This document shows, one piece after another, positions 1-12,081 of a stretch of DNA of 43,739 bases (positions within the stretch are counted from its first letter, which is position 1; each line of letters opens with the position of its first letter). A program made the translations under genes and the position numbers. Under the pieces are notes generated by a model. It did no database searches and was not told where the DNA came from. It worked only from the letters and a program-made list of their open reading frames with translations. Source of the DNA: an uncultured Clostridia bacterium (GTDB taxonomy: Bacteria; Bacillota; Clostridia; TANB77; CAG-508); assembly GCA_947642355.1 (NCBI GenBank), contig CANRSD010000016.1, forward strand, positions 1-43,739, given 5' to 3'.

Positions 1-23
1 GAGCCTTATAGGCGCATATGAAA

Positions 24-50
24 ATCCCCCAGTTATACTGGGGGATAATT
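24..50 (+). terminator. Rho-independent terminator of an upstream gene
   Basis: Perfect 9-bp stem (ATCCCCCAG with CTGGGGGAT) around a TTATA loop. The upstream gene lies outside the window; positions 1-23 show nothing recognisable. Confidence 0.7.
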
Positions 51-106
51 ATTAAAAATTTGTAATAATTTTAAATTTCATGAATATTATGTAATATAAA
101 GACAAT

Positions 107-136
107 AAAAATCCTTTCTATTTAGGGATTTTTAAA
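107..136 (+). terminator. Possible second terminator hairpin
   Basis: AAAAATCC pairs with GGATTTTT across an 11-nt loop and ends in a T run. It is weaker than the hairpin at 24-50. Confidence 0.4.
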
Positions 137-172
137 CTTAAAATAGTAATTTAAATGAAACTATTAAATTGA

Positions 173-201
173 TTGACAATAAATGGAATTAATAGTATAA
201 T
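173..201 (+). promoter_or_regulatory. Sigma-A promoter for the 3D-domain protein
   Basis: TTGACA (173-178), 17-nt spacer, TATAAT (196-201). An AAGGAGG ribosome binding site follows just before the ATG at 236. Confidence 0.8.
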
Positions 202-235
202 GACAATGTCACTTTAAGAAGGAGGAGACAAATTT

Positions 236-1207
236 ATGAAAACAGAAGAAAAATCGTCCATAAGGATTATTAGAAAAATTGTTTTTATAAGCATTATAGT
301 AATTTCTTTATTAGTTATTGGAGTTTTTGCTACTAAATCTGATGTAAATTATATAACTATAAAGTTCTCAGATGATACATCAATATCAGTTGTTACTAAA
401 AAGATAAAGATTTCTGATATATTAGAGGAAAATAATATAGTTTTATTGGAAGATGAGGAAGTGGAACCAGGTTTAGATTGTAATATAACTGCTACTAGAA
501 CTATTGAAATTAGTAAGATAGGAGAGCAAAAAGTAGTAGTTGCTGATGAAGTTTCAAGTGTTACAACTGAACAAATATTAGGAAATTATGTTACTATTAC
601 TGAAAAAATAATTACTGAACAAATAGAAATTCCTTATGAGACTGTTACAAAAGATGTCTCAAAATCAGGCACAGAAACAAAAGATTCTGTTCTTCAAGAA
701 GGACAAAATGGTATAAAAGAAATTAAATATAAAGTAAAATATCAAGATAATACTGAAATTGAAAGAGTAACAATTTCAGAAACAATAGTAAAAGAACCAG
801 TTGATAAAATTGTCCAAATATCATCAAAGGTAGTATCTCGTTCTAGAGCGTCAACAGCAGGTGCTTCACTTGGTGGAGCTGTTCAAGGAAAAGAACCAAG
901 AGCTACAACAATGAATGTTTCTGCATATACAGCTTCTACTTGTGGAAAAAGTAGTTCAGATCCATCATATGGAAGAACATCATCAGGAGCTATGGCATCT
1001 TCTTGGTATACAGTAGCAGCTGGTCCATCTATTCCAATTGGTACAGTTGTTTATATACCATACTTTGCAAATCAAGCAAATGGTGGATGGTTTGTAGTTC
1101 AAGATAGAGGTGGAGCAATTACTAATAACCGTATTGATGTATATATGGATACCTATGGTGAGTGTGTAAGCTTTGGAAGAAGAAACCTAGAATGTTATGT
1201 TTATTAA
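236..1207 (+). CDS. G5 and 3D domain cell-wall protein (YabE-like)
   Basis: A 323-aa exported protein. One membrane segment or signal anchor spans about residues 14-33. DUF348-like ubiquitin-fold sequence follows (about 37-100), then a G5-like region (about 130-200), then a C-terminal 3D domain (about 225-323). The 3D domain is marked by VQDRGGAITNNRIDVYMD, which holds its conserved aspartates. Proteins of this build (B. subtilis YabE and Rpf-like relatives) are thought to act on peptidoglycan, with the 3D domain resembling MltA-type lytic transglycosylases; the exact reaction here is inferred. The ATG at 236 has an ideal AAGGAGG site. The gene has its own promoter and ends in a two-way hairpin shared with ylmH. 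It contains no CGG codon and reads through intact. Confidence 0.88.
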   Translation: MKTEEKSSIRIIRKIVFISIIVISLLVIGVFATKSDVNYITIKFSDDTSISVVTKKIKISDILEENNIVLLEDEEVEPGLDCNITATRTIEISKIGEQKVVVADEVSSVTTEQILGNYVTITEKIITEQIEIPYETVTKDVSKSGTETKDSVLQEGQNGIKEIKYKVKYQDNTEIERVTISETIVKEPVDKIVQISSKVVSRSRASTAGASLGGAVQGKEPRATTMNVSAYTASTCGKSSSDPSYGRTSSGAMASSWYTVAAGPSIPIGTVVYIPYFANQANGGWFVVQDRGGAITNNRIDVYMDTYGECVSFGRRNLECYVY

Positions 1208-1214
1208 ATAAAAA

Positions 1215-1243
1215 GAGAGATGATAAGATTTTTATCATCTCTC
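1215..1243. terminator. Bidirectional terminator between the 3D protein and ylmH
   Basis: A 12-bp perfect stem (GAGAGATGATAA with TTATCATCTCTC) with a GATTT loop. It lies between convergent genes and touches the ylmH stop codon. Confidence 0.75.
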
Positions 1244-2016
1244 ATGTTTTATGTAAAATAGTTATAATTAATTTATTGTTTTTTGTTTTTCTTACAATTT
1301 CTTTTATTGTATATTTTCCAAATCCTCTTATAACTATTATATCATTTATATTTATTTGTTTTGAATTCTTACATATAGTTTCGTAGTTTATCATAATACG
1401 TTCATTTTTAATTAATTCTTCTGCTTTTTTTCGTGAACAGTGTGCCAGTTCAGAAACAAAGTTATCTATTCTCATAGAATTTACTATTATAGAAAATTCT
1501 TCTAAATTTCCGTGTAGATTTTTTTATATTAGAGATATCTATAATTTCAATTGTAGATTTTTTAAATCTGGTAAGTTCGTTTAAATTTTCTTTAAAATAT
1601 TTTGTATTTTCATTTTGTACTATTATATCAGCACCTTTATCATATACTATGATATCTCCAAACTTTTCTCGTATAATACCAAGTTTCATTATTGTGCTTA
1701 AATAATCTCTATGTTGAAAACTAGAAATTAGATTATTTGGTAATGTTATGCGTATAGCATTTAAAATTGAGTTTATATTTTTAAAAGCCATTTCAAAAGT
1801 TAATTTGTCAGGATAAAAAAATAACATTTTTCTATCGCTTTCTTCTAATCCACCAAAGAAGAAGTAATTTTTAAATTTTAAAGAAGATAAATATTTTTCT
1901 ATTTTCAAAATTTCTGGTTCTGTAAAAAAATCAGTATGTGTAATTTGTTTTTTAGAAGTACAAAATTTTATTTTGTCATCTATTTTTGCAAATATTAAAT
2001 TTTCTTTTTCTTTCAA
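1242..2016 (-). CDS. ylmH: YlmH-family S4-domain RNA-binding protein, recoded by +1 shift
   Basis: Read as one gene of 257 aa across a +1 shift at 1512, it matches the YlmH layout. The N-terminal domain includes KIDDKIKFC and the TDFFTEPE segment. The C-terminal S4 RNA-binding domain runs from about residue 180 and includes MRIDNFV, SRKKAEELIKNERIMIN and VIRGFGKYTI. Without the shift the S4 domain is lost and translation stops at 1462. The TTG at 2016 is the likely start because an AGGAGG site (plus-strand 2025-2030) precedes it by 8 nt; an ATG at 2067 has no such site. YlmH/RqcP-type proteins bind the large ribosomal subunit, and B. subtilis YlmH is linked to rescue of stalled ribosomes. The gene is convergent with the 3D-domain protein. 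Confidence 0.85.
1509..1512 (-). other. CGG +1 recoding site in ylmH
   Basis: Minus strand ACA C GGA AAT. Skipping C (1512) gives Thr-Gly169-Asn and joins the N-terminal domain to the S4 domain. Preceding codon ACA. Confidence 0.85.
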
Positions 2017-2085
2017 TTTATTTGCCTCCTGTAATTTTAATATATAATATTTGTTTTTAAAATACAAGAGAAAGCTAAAAAATTA

Positions 2086-2114
2086 TTGACATAAAAAATA
2101 AAGTGTGCTATTAT
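2086..2114 (+). promoter_or_regulatory. Promoter of comM-dprA-yraN
   Basis: TTGACA (2086-2091), 17-nt spacer, TATTAT (2109-2114). A small hairpin (TTGGCG-TTT-CGCCAA) follows in the leader, with no T run on this strand. Confidence 0.75.
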
Positions 2115-2192
2115 TTGAACAATTAATTCAAAAAGTTCTTGGCGTTTCGCCAAAAAAATCATTTTAAAAATTAAAAATATATATGGAGGATT

Positions 2193-3710
2193 ATGTTATC
2201 GGTTATAAAAAGTATTGTACTTCAAGGTTTAGAGGGTATTTTAGTTAATGTAGAAGTAGATATATCATCTGGAATGCCTGGTTGGCAAATTATTGGACTT
2301 CCTGATATTGGAGTTAAAGAATCAAAAGAGAGAATTAGAACAGCTATTAAAAATTGTGGAATAGACTTATTAAGTAGAAAATATATTATAAATCTTTCAC
2401 CAGCTGATATACGAAAAGAAGGATCATTTTTGGATTTACCAATTGCAATAGGAGTTTTAAAAGCTATGGGTATAATAAAAATTAAAGAATTAAAAAATGT
2501 AGTTTTTATTGGGGAACTTTCTTTAAATGGAGACTTGAAAAGTATTAATGGAGTACTTCCTATGTGTATAGAAGCCCTAAGAAATGGTATAAAGAAAATT
2601 ATAGTTCCAAAAAACAATGCAAAGGAAGCAGCTGTTGTAAATGGAATTGAGGTTATTGGAGTAAGTTCATTAAAAGAACTAATATGTTATTTAAATAATG
2701 AAATTTTGATAAAAAGGGAATTTGTAAATATTAATCAGTTATTTAATAAAACTGATAGTTTTGACATTGATTTTAGTGATGTAAAAGGACAAAATGGAGT
2801 AAAAAGAGCTTTAGAAATTGCAGTTTCAGGATTTCATAATATATTAATGATTGGGTCTCCTGGTATTGGAAAAACAATGATGGCTAAAAGAATTGCTACT
2901 ATTTTACCTAATTTAAGTTTTGAAGATGCATTAGAAGTTACAAAGATATATAGTATTTTTGGCAATACGAAGGATAATTATTTAATCACTAAAAGACCAT
3001 TTAGAATACCACATCATACTATTTCAAAAGTAAGTTTAATAGGAGGTGGAAGGGTTCCAAAGCCTGGAGAAATAAGTTTATCGCATAAGGGAGTGTTGTT
3101 TTTAGATGAGTTATCCGAGTTTGATAGAAATGTATTAGAAGCATTAAGAGGTCCTATAGAAGATAAAAAGGTTTTGATTAGCAGAATTCAAGCAAGTTTT
3201 ATGTATCCATCTAATTTTATGTTGGTTGCAAGTATGAATCCATGCCCATGTGGATATTTAGGAAGTAGTGAAAGAAAATGTAAATGTACAAATTTTCAAA
3301 TAAATAATTATAAAAGTAAGATAAGTGGACCACTTTTAGATAGGATAGATATGCAAGTAGAAGTTCCTAATATAAAATATAATAGTTTTAGCAAATGTAT
3401 ACAAGAAACATCTTCTCAAATAAGAAAACGAGTAAATAATGCAAGAGATATACAAATTAAAAGGTATAAAAAATATGGAATACAAACTAATTCAGAATTA
3501 GATACAAAACTTATAAATAGATTTTGTAAATTAGATAAAGTTTCTAAAGATTTATTAAATCAATTTTTTGAAAGAATGAATTTAAGTGCAAGGACATATT
3601 TTAAAATATTAAAAGTTGCTAGAACTATTGCTGATTTGGATAATATGGAAAATATATGTAAAGAGCATATATTAGAAGCAATACAATATAGGAGTTTAGA
3701 TGAAAAATGA
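2193..3710 (+). CDS. comM: YifB/ComM-type Mg-chelatase-like AAA+ ATPase
   Basis: A 505-aa ATPase of the YifB/ComM family. Residues 1 to about 165 form the Lon-protease-like S5/S16 fold. Walker A GSPGIGKT lies near residue 221 and Walker B VLFLDE near 301. A cysteine cluster (CPCGYLG...CKC, near 350) is typical of the family. The C-terminal Mg-chelatase-like region follows. In naturally transformable bacteria ComM is a helicase that extends branches during DNA integration; in Clostridia the role is less clear. The ATG has a GGAGG site 4 nt upstream. The stop overlaps the dprA start as ATGA (3707-3710), so the two are translationally coupled and both concern incoming single-stranded DNA. It contains no in-frame CGG. 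Confidence 0.92.
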   Translation: MLSVIKSIVLQGLEGILVNVEVDISSGMPGWQIIGLPDIGVKESKERIRTAIKNCGIDLLSRKYIINLSPADIRKEGSFLDLPIAIGVLKAMGIIKIKELKNVVFIGELSLNGDLKSINGVLPMCIEALRNGIKKIIVPKNNAKEAAVVNGIEVIGVSSLKELICYLNNEILIKREFVNINQLFNKTDSFDIDFSDVKGQNGVKRALEIAVSGFHNILMIGSPGIGKTMMAKRIATILPNLSFEDALEVTKIYSIFGNTKDNYLITKRPFRIPHHTISKVSLIGGGRVPKPGEISLSHKGVLFLDELSEFDRNVLEALRGPIEDKKVLISRIQASFMYPSNFMLVASMNPCPCGYLGSSERKCKCTNFQINNYKSKISGPLLDRIDMQVEVPNIKYNSFSKCIQETSSQIRKRVNNARDIQIKRYKKYGIQTNSELDTKLINRFCKLDKVSKDLLNQFFERMNLSARTYFKILKVARTIADLDNMENICKEHILEAIQYRSLDEK

Positions 3711-4577
3711 GTGAATTTATTGATATAAAAAGTAAATATTATCCTCAAAAGTTAAAACAAATAAAAAATCCACCAGAGAGATTATTTTATAAAGGAAATT
3801 TAAATTTGTTAAATGAAATTAGTTTAGCTATTGTTGGAACTAGAAATATAACAAATTATGGGATAAAATATGCTAAAGAGTTTACAAAAGAAATAGCACT
3901 AAGAGATATTGTAGTGGTAAGTGGTATGGCAAAGGGAACAGACAGAATTGCACATGAAGAGACTTTAAATGCAGGAGGAAAAACAATTGCAGTTATGGGA
4001 ACAGGTTTTAATAGGGTTTACCCTGATCAAAATATAGATATTTATGAAAGGATTATAAATGAAAATGGACTCATAATTACTGAATATGAAGATAATGTTG
4101 AATTTAAGACTAAGAATTTTCCATATAGAAATAGAATAGTAAGTGGTTTATCAGAAGGTGTTTTGGTAATAGAAGGAGCTTATAGAAGTGGAACAAGTAT
4201 TACTGCTAATTTAGCTTGGCAACAGAAAAAGAAAGTTTATGCATTACCAGGACGATTAGATAGTAGTTATGGAGTGGGTGTAAATATGCTCATACAAAAA
4301 GGAGCAAAATTAGTTATGAATATAAATGATATATTAATAGATTTTCCAGAGCTTTTAAAAAGAAAAAAGAGAATTATTATACATAATAATAAAATAAAAC
4401 AAGAATATAGAAAAATATATGAGCTATTAGGAGATATTCCAATTAGTTTAGAGGAAATTTCTATGAAAACTAGAAATAACATAAGATGTACAGCAAAACT
4501 ATTAACACTTATGGAAATAGAGGACTTAGTAGAACAAATTATAGGAGTACGGGTATATAAAGAAAATTGGAGAATGA
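3707..4577 (+). CDS. dprA: DNA processing protein DprA, probably recoded near its C terminus
   Basis: The Rossmann-like DprA core is clear: VGTRNITNYG, SGMAKGTDRIAHEETL, TIAVMGTGFNRVYP, FPYRNRIVSGLS and VYALPGRLDS. A winged-helix-like C-terminal segment follows from about residue 225. DprA loads RecA on single-stranded DNA entering the cell. An in-frame CGG at 4550 lies 8 codons before the proposed end. Skipping the C gives an ending IIGVGYIKKIGE and a 289-aa protein stopping at 4577; reading CGG as Arg gives a longer ending that stops at 4591. The shifted tail looks more like usual DprA ends (short G-x-x-aromatic-V-K), so I favour it, but both are possible. Overlap with yraN falls from 25 to 11 nt if the shift occurs. 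Confidence 0.88.
4550..4553 (+). other. Probable CGG +1 recoding site at the dprA 3' end
   Basis: GTA C GGG TAT. It is in frame as codon 282. The shift gives Gly282 and a TGA stop at 4575-4577. This is the only site where the unshifted frame does not obviously destroy the protein. Confidence 0.6.
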
Positions 4578-4926
4578 TTATAAAAAGATAGGAAAATTTG
4601 GTGAAAATATAGCAGTTAAATTTTTAAAAATAAGAGGTTATAAAATTTTAGAACAGAATTTTATGTGTAAACAAGGTGAAATTGATATTATTGCTAAAGA
4701 TAGAAACGAATATATATTTTGTGAAGTAAAAACTAGGAGAACAAATAAATATGGAAGTCCAATAGATGCTGTAAATTTTTATAAGAAAAAACATATTTGG
4801 AATGCTACTAAATATTACTTATATAAGAATAAACTTATGAATAAAAATATAAGATTTGATGTTATTGAAATCTATATAAAAGACAAAAAGATTTATATAA
4901 ATCATATAAAATCAATAATGTTTTAG
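4567..4926 (+). CDS. yraN: UPF0102 (YraN) family nuclease-like protein
   Basis: A 119-aa protein with the family hallmarks: GKFGENIAVKFL, GYKILEQNF, QGEIDIIAKD and FCEVKTRR. The E, D, E and K residues of GEID...EVK match a PD-(D/E)XK nuclease-like active site. Its biological function is unsettled. The TTG at 4567 is the only available start, because a TAA in the same frame lies at 4558. The start overlaps the end of dprA, and no good ribosome binding site is visible, so it probably depends on coupling to dprA. comM-dprA-yraN is a common neighbourhood in Firmicutes. Confidence 0.88.
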   Translation: MENDYKKIGKFGENIAVKFLKIRGYKILEQNFMCKQGEIDIIAKDRNEYIFCEVKTRRTNKYGSPIDAVNFYKKKHIWNATKYYLYKNKLMNKNIRFDVIEIYIKDKKIYINHIKSIMF

Positions 4927-5010
4927 TTTATTATTAGGGAAGTACACATAAATAGTAATAATTTGTAAAAGAAAGTATTATTAAATTTTTATTAAGAATG
5001 CTAAAAAGTG

Positions 5011-5039
5011 TTGATAATTTAAAGGTTTTAAAGTATAAT
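5011..5039 (+). promoter_or_regulatory. Promoter of exoA and the permease
   Basis: TTGATA (5011-5016), 17-nt spacer, TATAAT (5034-5039). The -10 box overlaps an upstream in-frame ATG at 5038, which argues against that ATG as the start of exoA. Confidence 0.75.
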
Positions 5040-5076
5040 GACAATAAAAATAGTATACAAAAGGAGTATAAGCAAA

Positions 5077-5838
5077 TTGAAATTAATTTCTTGGAATGTA
5101 AATGGTTTAAGAGCAGTTGTAAATAAAGGTTTTAAGGAAGCTTTTGAAGAATTAAATAGTGATATTTTTTGTATTCAAGAAACTAAAATGCAAGAAGGTC
5201 AGCTAGATATTGAATTTGAAAATTATAGTAAATATTTTAATAGTGCTATAAGAAAAGGTTATTCAGGAACAGCAGTTTTTAGTAGGATTAAACCTATAAG
5301 CGTAAAATATGGTATTGATATAGATTTACATGATCAAGAGGGAAGAGTTATTACCGTTGAATATGATAAATTTTATTTAGTAAATTGTTATACTCCTAAT
5401 GCACAAAGAGAACTTACAAGATTGAATTATAGAATGCAGTGGGAAGATGATTTTAGAGAGTATTTAAAGAAGTTAGATAAAGTGAAACCAGTTATTTTAT
5501 GTGGAGATTTAAATGTAGCACATAATGAAATAGACTTAAAAAATCCCAAAACAAATAAAGGTAATGCTGGGTTTACAGATGAAGAAAGAGATAAAATGAC
5601 AAAATTATTAGAAACAGGATTTGTAGATACATTTAGGTTTTTGTATCCTAATAAGACAGATGCTTATTCTTGGTGGTCTTATATGGGAAAAGCTAGAGAA
5701 AAGAATGTGGGATGGAGAATAGACTATTTTATTGTATCTGAAAGATTAAAAGGTAAAATTAAAGAATCTAAGATTTATCCAAATATTTTAGGGAGTGATC
5801 ATTGTCCTGTTGAGTTAGAAATAGAGGTGGATTTATGA
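5077..5838 (+). CDS. exoA: Exodeoxyribonuclease III / AP endonuclease
   Basis: A 253-aa protein of the exonuclease III (Xth/ExoA) family, which nicks DNA at abasic sites during base excision repair. The ordered catalytic motifs are present: SWNVNGLRA at the N terminus, IQETKMQ, CGDLNVAHNEID, WRIDYF and GSDHCPVELE. I chose the TTG at 5077 because it gives the canonical start MKLISWNVNG and follows AAGGAG at 5061-5066. An ATG at 5038 would lie inside the promoter. The gene ends in a 4-nt ATGA overlap with the permease. Confidence 0.93.
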   Translation: MKLISWNVNGLRAVVNKGFKEAFEELNSDIFCIQETKMQEGQLDIEFENYSKYFNSAIRKGYSGTAVFSRIKPISVKYGIDIDLHDQEGRVITVEYDKFYLVNCYTPNAQRELTRLNYRMQWEDDFREYLKKLDKVKPVILCGDLNVAHNEIDLKNPKTNKGNAGFTDEERDKMTKLLETGFVDTFRFLYPNKTDAYSWWSYMGKAREKNVGWRIDYFIVSERLKGKIKESKIYPNILGSDHCPVELEIEVDL

Positions 5839-6974
5839 AAGAAAGCTCATGGAGAAAATATGTTGCATGGTTTATATTTGCAGTAGCACTTATAACTATA
5901 TATAAAACAATTGATAGTTTTGGTATAATTTTTACATGGTTTAATGGACTTATAGGATTATTAATGCCATTTGGTTTAGGAATACTTTTAGCATATATGT
6001 TATATACACCATGTAGAAAAATTGAGAATACTTATAAAAAAATTAGAGTAAAATTTATTGCAAAAAGAGCAAGAACTTTAAGTGTTGTAACTATGTATGT
6101 TTTAATTATTATACTAATAGTAATACTTATAAATATAATACTTCCTACATTATCAGAAAGTATTATAGAGCTTGCGAAAAGTTTACCTAATTATTATAAT
6201 AGTGCGATCGATTATTTAAACAATTTACCAGAAGATTCAATATTTTCGAAATTAAATGCTGCTGAATTAGTAAAAAAAATAGAAGAAATTAACTTAACAG
6301 AAAATATAATTAATTTATTTGATTTTAATAATATAAATAAATATATAGAAGGAATAAAAGATACAGTAAATATAGTATTTAATTTATTTGTAACTGTTGT
6401 AATTTCAATATATATATTATTAGAAAGAAGTGATATAAAAAGTTTTTTAAAAAATTTCTTTGGTGCAATTTGTAGTAAAAAAGGATATAAAAAGATGCTT
6501 AAATATTATAAAGAAACAAATAGTATTTTTTATAAATTTATTTCAGCACAAATTATTGATGCTATAGTTGTTGGGATTATAACTTCTGTTGCAATGTCAA
6601 TAATGAATGTAAAATATGCAGTATTATTAGGATTTATGATAGGACTATTTAATATAATACCATATTTTGGTGCTATAGTTGCAGTAGGAATTGCTATAAT
6701 TATAACAGTATTTACTGGTGGAATAGCAAAAGCTTTATGGCTTGCATTAGTGATTATAATTTTACAGCAAATTGATGCTAATATTATAAACCCTAAGATA
6801 TTAGGAGATTCACTAGAATTAAGTAGAATATTAATTGTATTTTCGGTTACATTCTTTGGAGCATATTTTGGAGTATTAGGAATGTTCTTAGCAGTTCCAA
6901 TTATATCTTTAATAAAAATATTAGTACTTGATTTTATTGATGAGAAAAATAAAAAGAAAGAATTAGAATTATAA
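5835..6974 (+). CDS. AI-2E/PerM family membrane permease
   Basis: A 379-aa polytopic membrane protein of the AI-2E family transporter group (PF01594; YtvI, YdiK, PerM). There are about eight hydrophobic segments: two near the N terminus, one near residues 85-110, one near 170-195, and a dense C-terminal block with GLFNIIPYFGAI and the QQIDANIINPKILG motif common to the family. Substrates of these proteins are mostly unproven; members include an autoinducer exporter and Na/H antiporters. Translation is coupled to exoA. A strong terminator follows. Confidence 0.85.
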   Translation: MKESSWRKYVAWFIFAVALITIYKTIDSFGIIFTWFNGLIGLLMPFGLGILLAYMLYTPCRKIENTYKKIRVKFIAKRARTLSVVTMYVLIIILIVILINIILPTLSESIIELAKSLPNYYNSAIDYLNNLPEDSIFSKLNAAELVKKIEEINLTENIINLFDFNNINKYIEGIKDTVNIVFNLFVTVVISIYILLERSDIKSFLKNFFGAICSKKGYKKMLKYYKETNSIFYKFISAQIIDAIVVGIITSVAMSIMNVKYAVLLGFMIGLFNIIPYFGAIVAVGIAIIITVFTGGIAKALWLALVIIILQQIDANIINPKILGDSLELSRILIVFSVTFFGAYFGVLGMFLAVPIISLIKILVLDFIDEKNKKKELEL

Positions 6975-6980
6975 ATAAAT

Positions 6981-7010
6981 GCCCCCGATTACCTTACGGT
7001 AATCGGGGGC
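6981..7010. terminator. GC-rich bidirectional terminator hairpin
   Basis: A perfect 13-bp stem (GCCCCCGATTACC with GGTAATCGGGGGC) around a TTAC loop, between convergent genes. It is much richer in GC than its surroundings and may have arrived with purC. Confidence 0.75.
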
Positions 7011-7020
7011 ATTATTTGAT

Positions 7021-7875
7021 TTACAATAATAGATTATTTCCAGTCAGTTTCTCATATGCCTCAATATATTTTTGAGACGTAAGAGAGATTATTCCTTTTG
7101 GAAGTTTTGGAGCAGGAGGCTCCTTATTCCAATTGGTTTCTTTGAGCCAATTACGAAGAAACTGCTTATCAAAGCTGTTCTGAGATTGACCAACTTTGTA
7201 ATTCTTAGCTGACCAGAAGCGACTGCTGTCAGGTGTCAGAACTTCATCTGCAAGTACCAAGTTACCATTGTCATCAATGCCAAATTCGAGCTTGGTGTCA
7301 GCAATTATGATACCATGCTGTTTTGCATATTCAGCACACTGGGTATAGATCCTAATGGATACTTCCTGTACCTGTTTTGCCATTTTTTCACCAAGTAAAG
7401 CTATGGTGTCAGCCATCGTAATGTGCTGATCATGACCAAATTCTGCTTTTGTTGTTGGCGTAAAAATTGCCTTAGGCAACTGCTCTGACTCCTGTAATCT
7501 GTTAGGTAATGTGATACCGCATACTTTTCCTGTAACTTGGTAAGATTCCCAGCCAGATCCAGTAATGTAACCACGGACGATAGCTTCGATAGGAAGCATC
7601 TTAAGCTTCTTAACCAACATGCACCGGCCTTCAAATTCCTCAGTCTGAAATTCCGCAGGCATATCTGTGTTACAGATTGTAAGCATATGATTTGGAATAA
7701 CATCATGAAGATAATTAAACCAAAATGCTGACATTTGATTTAAGATTACACCTTTTCTGGGAATTTCATCACGTAGAACGGAGTCAAATGCTGAAATCCG
7801 ATCTGAGGTTACAATGAGTAACTGATTTCCGAGATCATATATGTCCCGGACCTTCCCTTTTTTCATGGGTTCCAT
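7021..7875 (-). CDS. purC: SAICAR synthase, foreign in codon use
   Basis: A 284-aa phosphoribosylaminoimidazole-succinocarboxamide synthase, which joins CAIR and aspartate in purine synthesis. Family motifs: KGKVRDIYD, TSDRISAFD, CMLVKKLKMLPIEAIVRGY, TGSGWESY, IADTKLEFG and ADEVLTPDSSRFW. The ATG at 7875 has an AAGGTGG-type site. Codon use differs from every neighbour: it is richer in G+C, with CGT, CGC and CGG for Arg. Three in-frame CGG codons (7846-7848, 7798-7800, 7624-7626) encode the conserved Arg10, Arg26 and Arg84, and the frame stays open. All other in-frame CGGs in the window are frameshift points, so purC is best explained as a recent transfer or an assembly join. No other pur gene is adjacent. 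Confidence 0.93.
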   Translation of the reverse strand: MEPMKKGKVRDIYDLGNQLLIVTSDRISAFDSVLRDEIPRKGVILNQMSAFWFNYLHDVIPNHMLTICNTDMPAEFQTEEFEGRCMLVKKLKMLPIEAIVRGYITGSGWESYQVTGKVCGITLPNRLQESEQLPKAIFTPTTKAEFGHDQHITMADTIALLGEKMAKQVQEVSIRIYTQCAEYAKQHGIIIADTKLEFGIDDNGNLVLADEVLTPDSSRFWSAKNYKVGQSQNSFDKQFLRNWLKETNWNKEPPAPKLPKGIISLTSQKYIEAYEKLTGNNLLL

Positions 7876-7904
7876 AGTTTCCCACCTTTCTTAGTTTTTT
7901 CTTT

Positions 7905-7923
7905 ATACTCTATAGCAGAGTAT
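7905..7923. promoter_or_regulatory. Inverted repeat upstream of purC
   Basis: ATACTCT and AGAGTAT are perfect 7-bp arms separated by ATAGC, about 30 nt upstream of the purC start. It could be an operator or leader hairpin; the regulator is unknown. A minus-strand TTGACA lies at 7947-7952 without a clear -10 box at normal spacing. Confidence 0.35.
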
Positions 7924-8037
7924 TCAAAAATAGAAAGATACATAGCTGTCAAGCATAAAGTAGAAATATTTTATCATAATTTACATAAAAAGTAAATGTT
8001 TTTTGTAATATTTTTGTAACAAAATTCCTAAAAAGGC

Positions 8038-8066
8038 TTGACTCCCTAAGAGGATTGTACTATAAT
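8038..8066 (+). promoter_or_regulatory. Strong rpoBC promoter
   Basis: TTGACT (8038-8043), 17-nt spacer, TATAAT (8061-8066). It leaves a leader of about 265 nt before rpoB. The usual rplJ-rplL genes are not directly upstream. Confidence 0.8.
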
Positions 8067-8337
8067 TATATAGTATTTTAATTATTATTTAAGCTCTAAA
8101 TAATTTTTTAATTCATTTTTATAGTGTATTGGAAATTTAAAAGTTAATTCATGAAAAGTTTCTAATATATAACTTCTAGCTTTATGGTTGAGGAATTGGT
8201 TAGATTGGAACTATATTATTTTAAGATTTTCTGGCAGGGATTTTAAAATAGTATAATAACTTTCTATCACAAGAAGGACTTCCATAAAGAAAAAATAATC
8301 CTGCTAAATATAAATAAAGGGTAAAGGGTGGTTTATT

Positions 8338-12067
<3,730 letters not shown>

Positions 12068-12081
12068 AAGGAGGCTAATTC

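Larger units (their letters stand above)
7876..8337. other. 462-bp intergenic region between purC and rpoB
   Basis: It holds the purC upstream region (minus) and the rpoBC promoter and leader (plus). I see no credible coding sequence, tRNA or known riboswitch. A second TATAAT lies at 8252-8257 without a good -35 box. Confidence 0.5.

Noticed and set aside
2130-2160. Terminator hairpin in the comM leader
   Set aside because: TTGGCG-TTT-CGCCAA is followed by A residues, not T, on the transcribed strand, and it lies just downstream of the comM promoter.
7401-7731. Alternative frames within purC on both strands
   Set aside because: The purC frame carries all SAICAR synthase motifs; the others are shadows in a GC-richer gene.
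6960-7960. purC as a mobile element with target-site repeats
   Set aside because: I looked for direct repeats flanking the GC-rich block and found only short AT-rich similarities, not convincing duplications.
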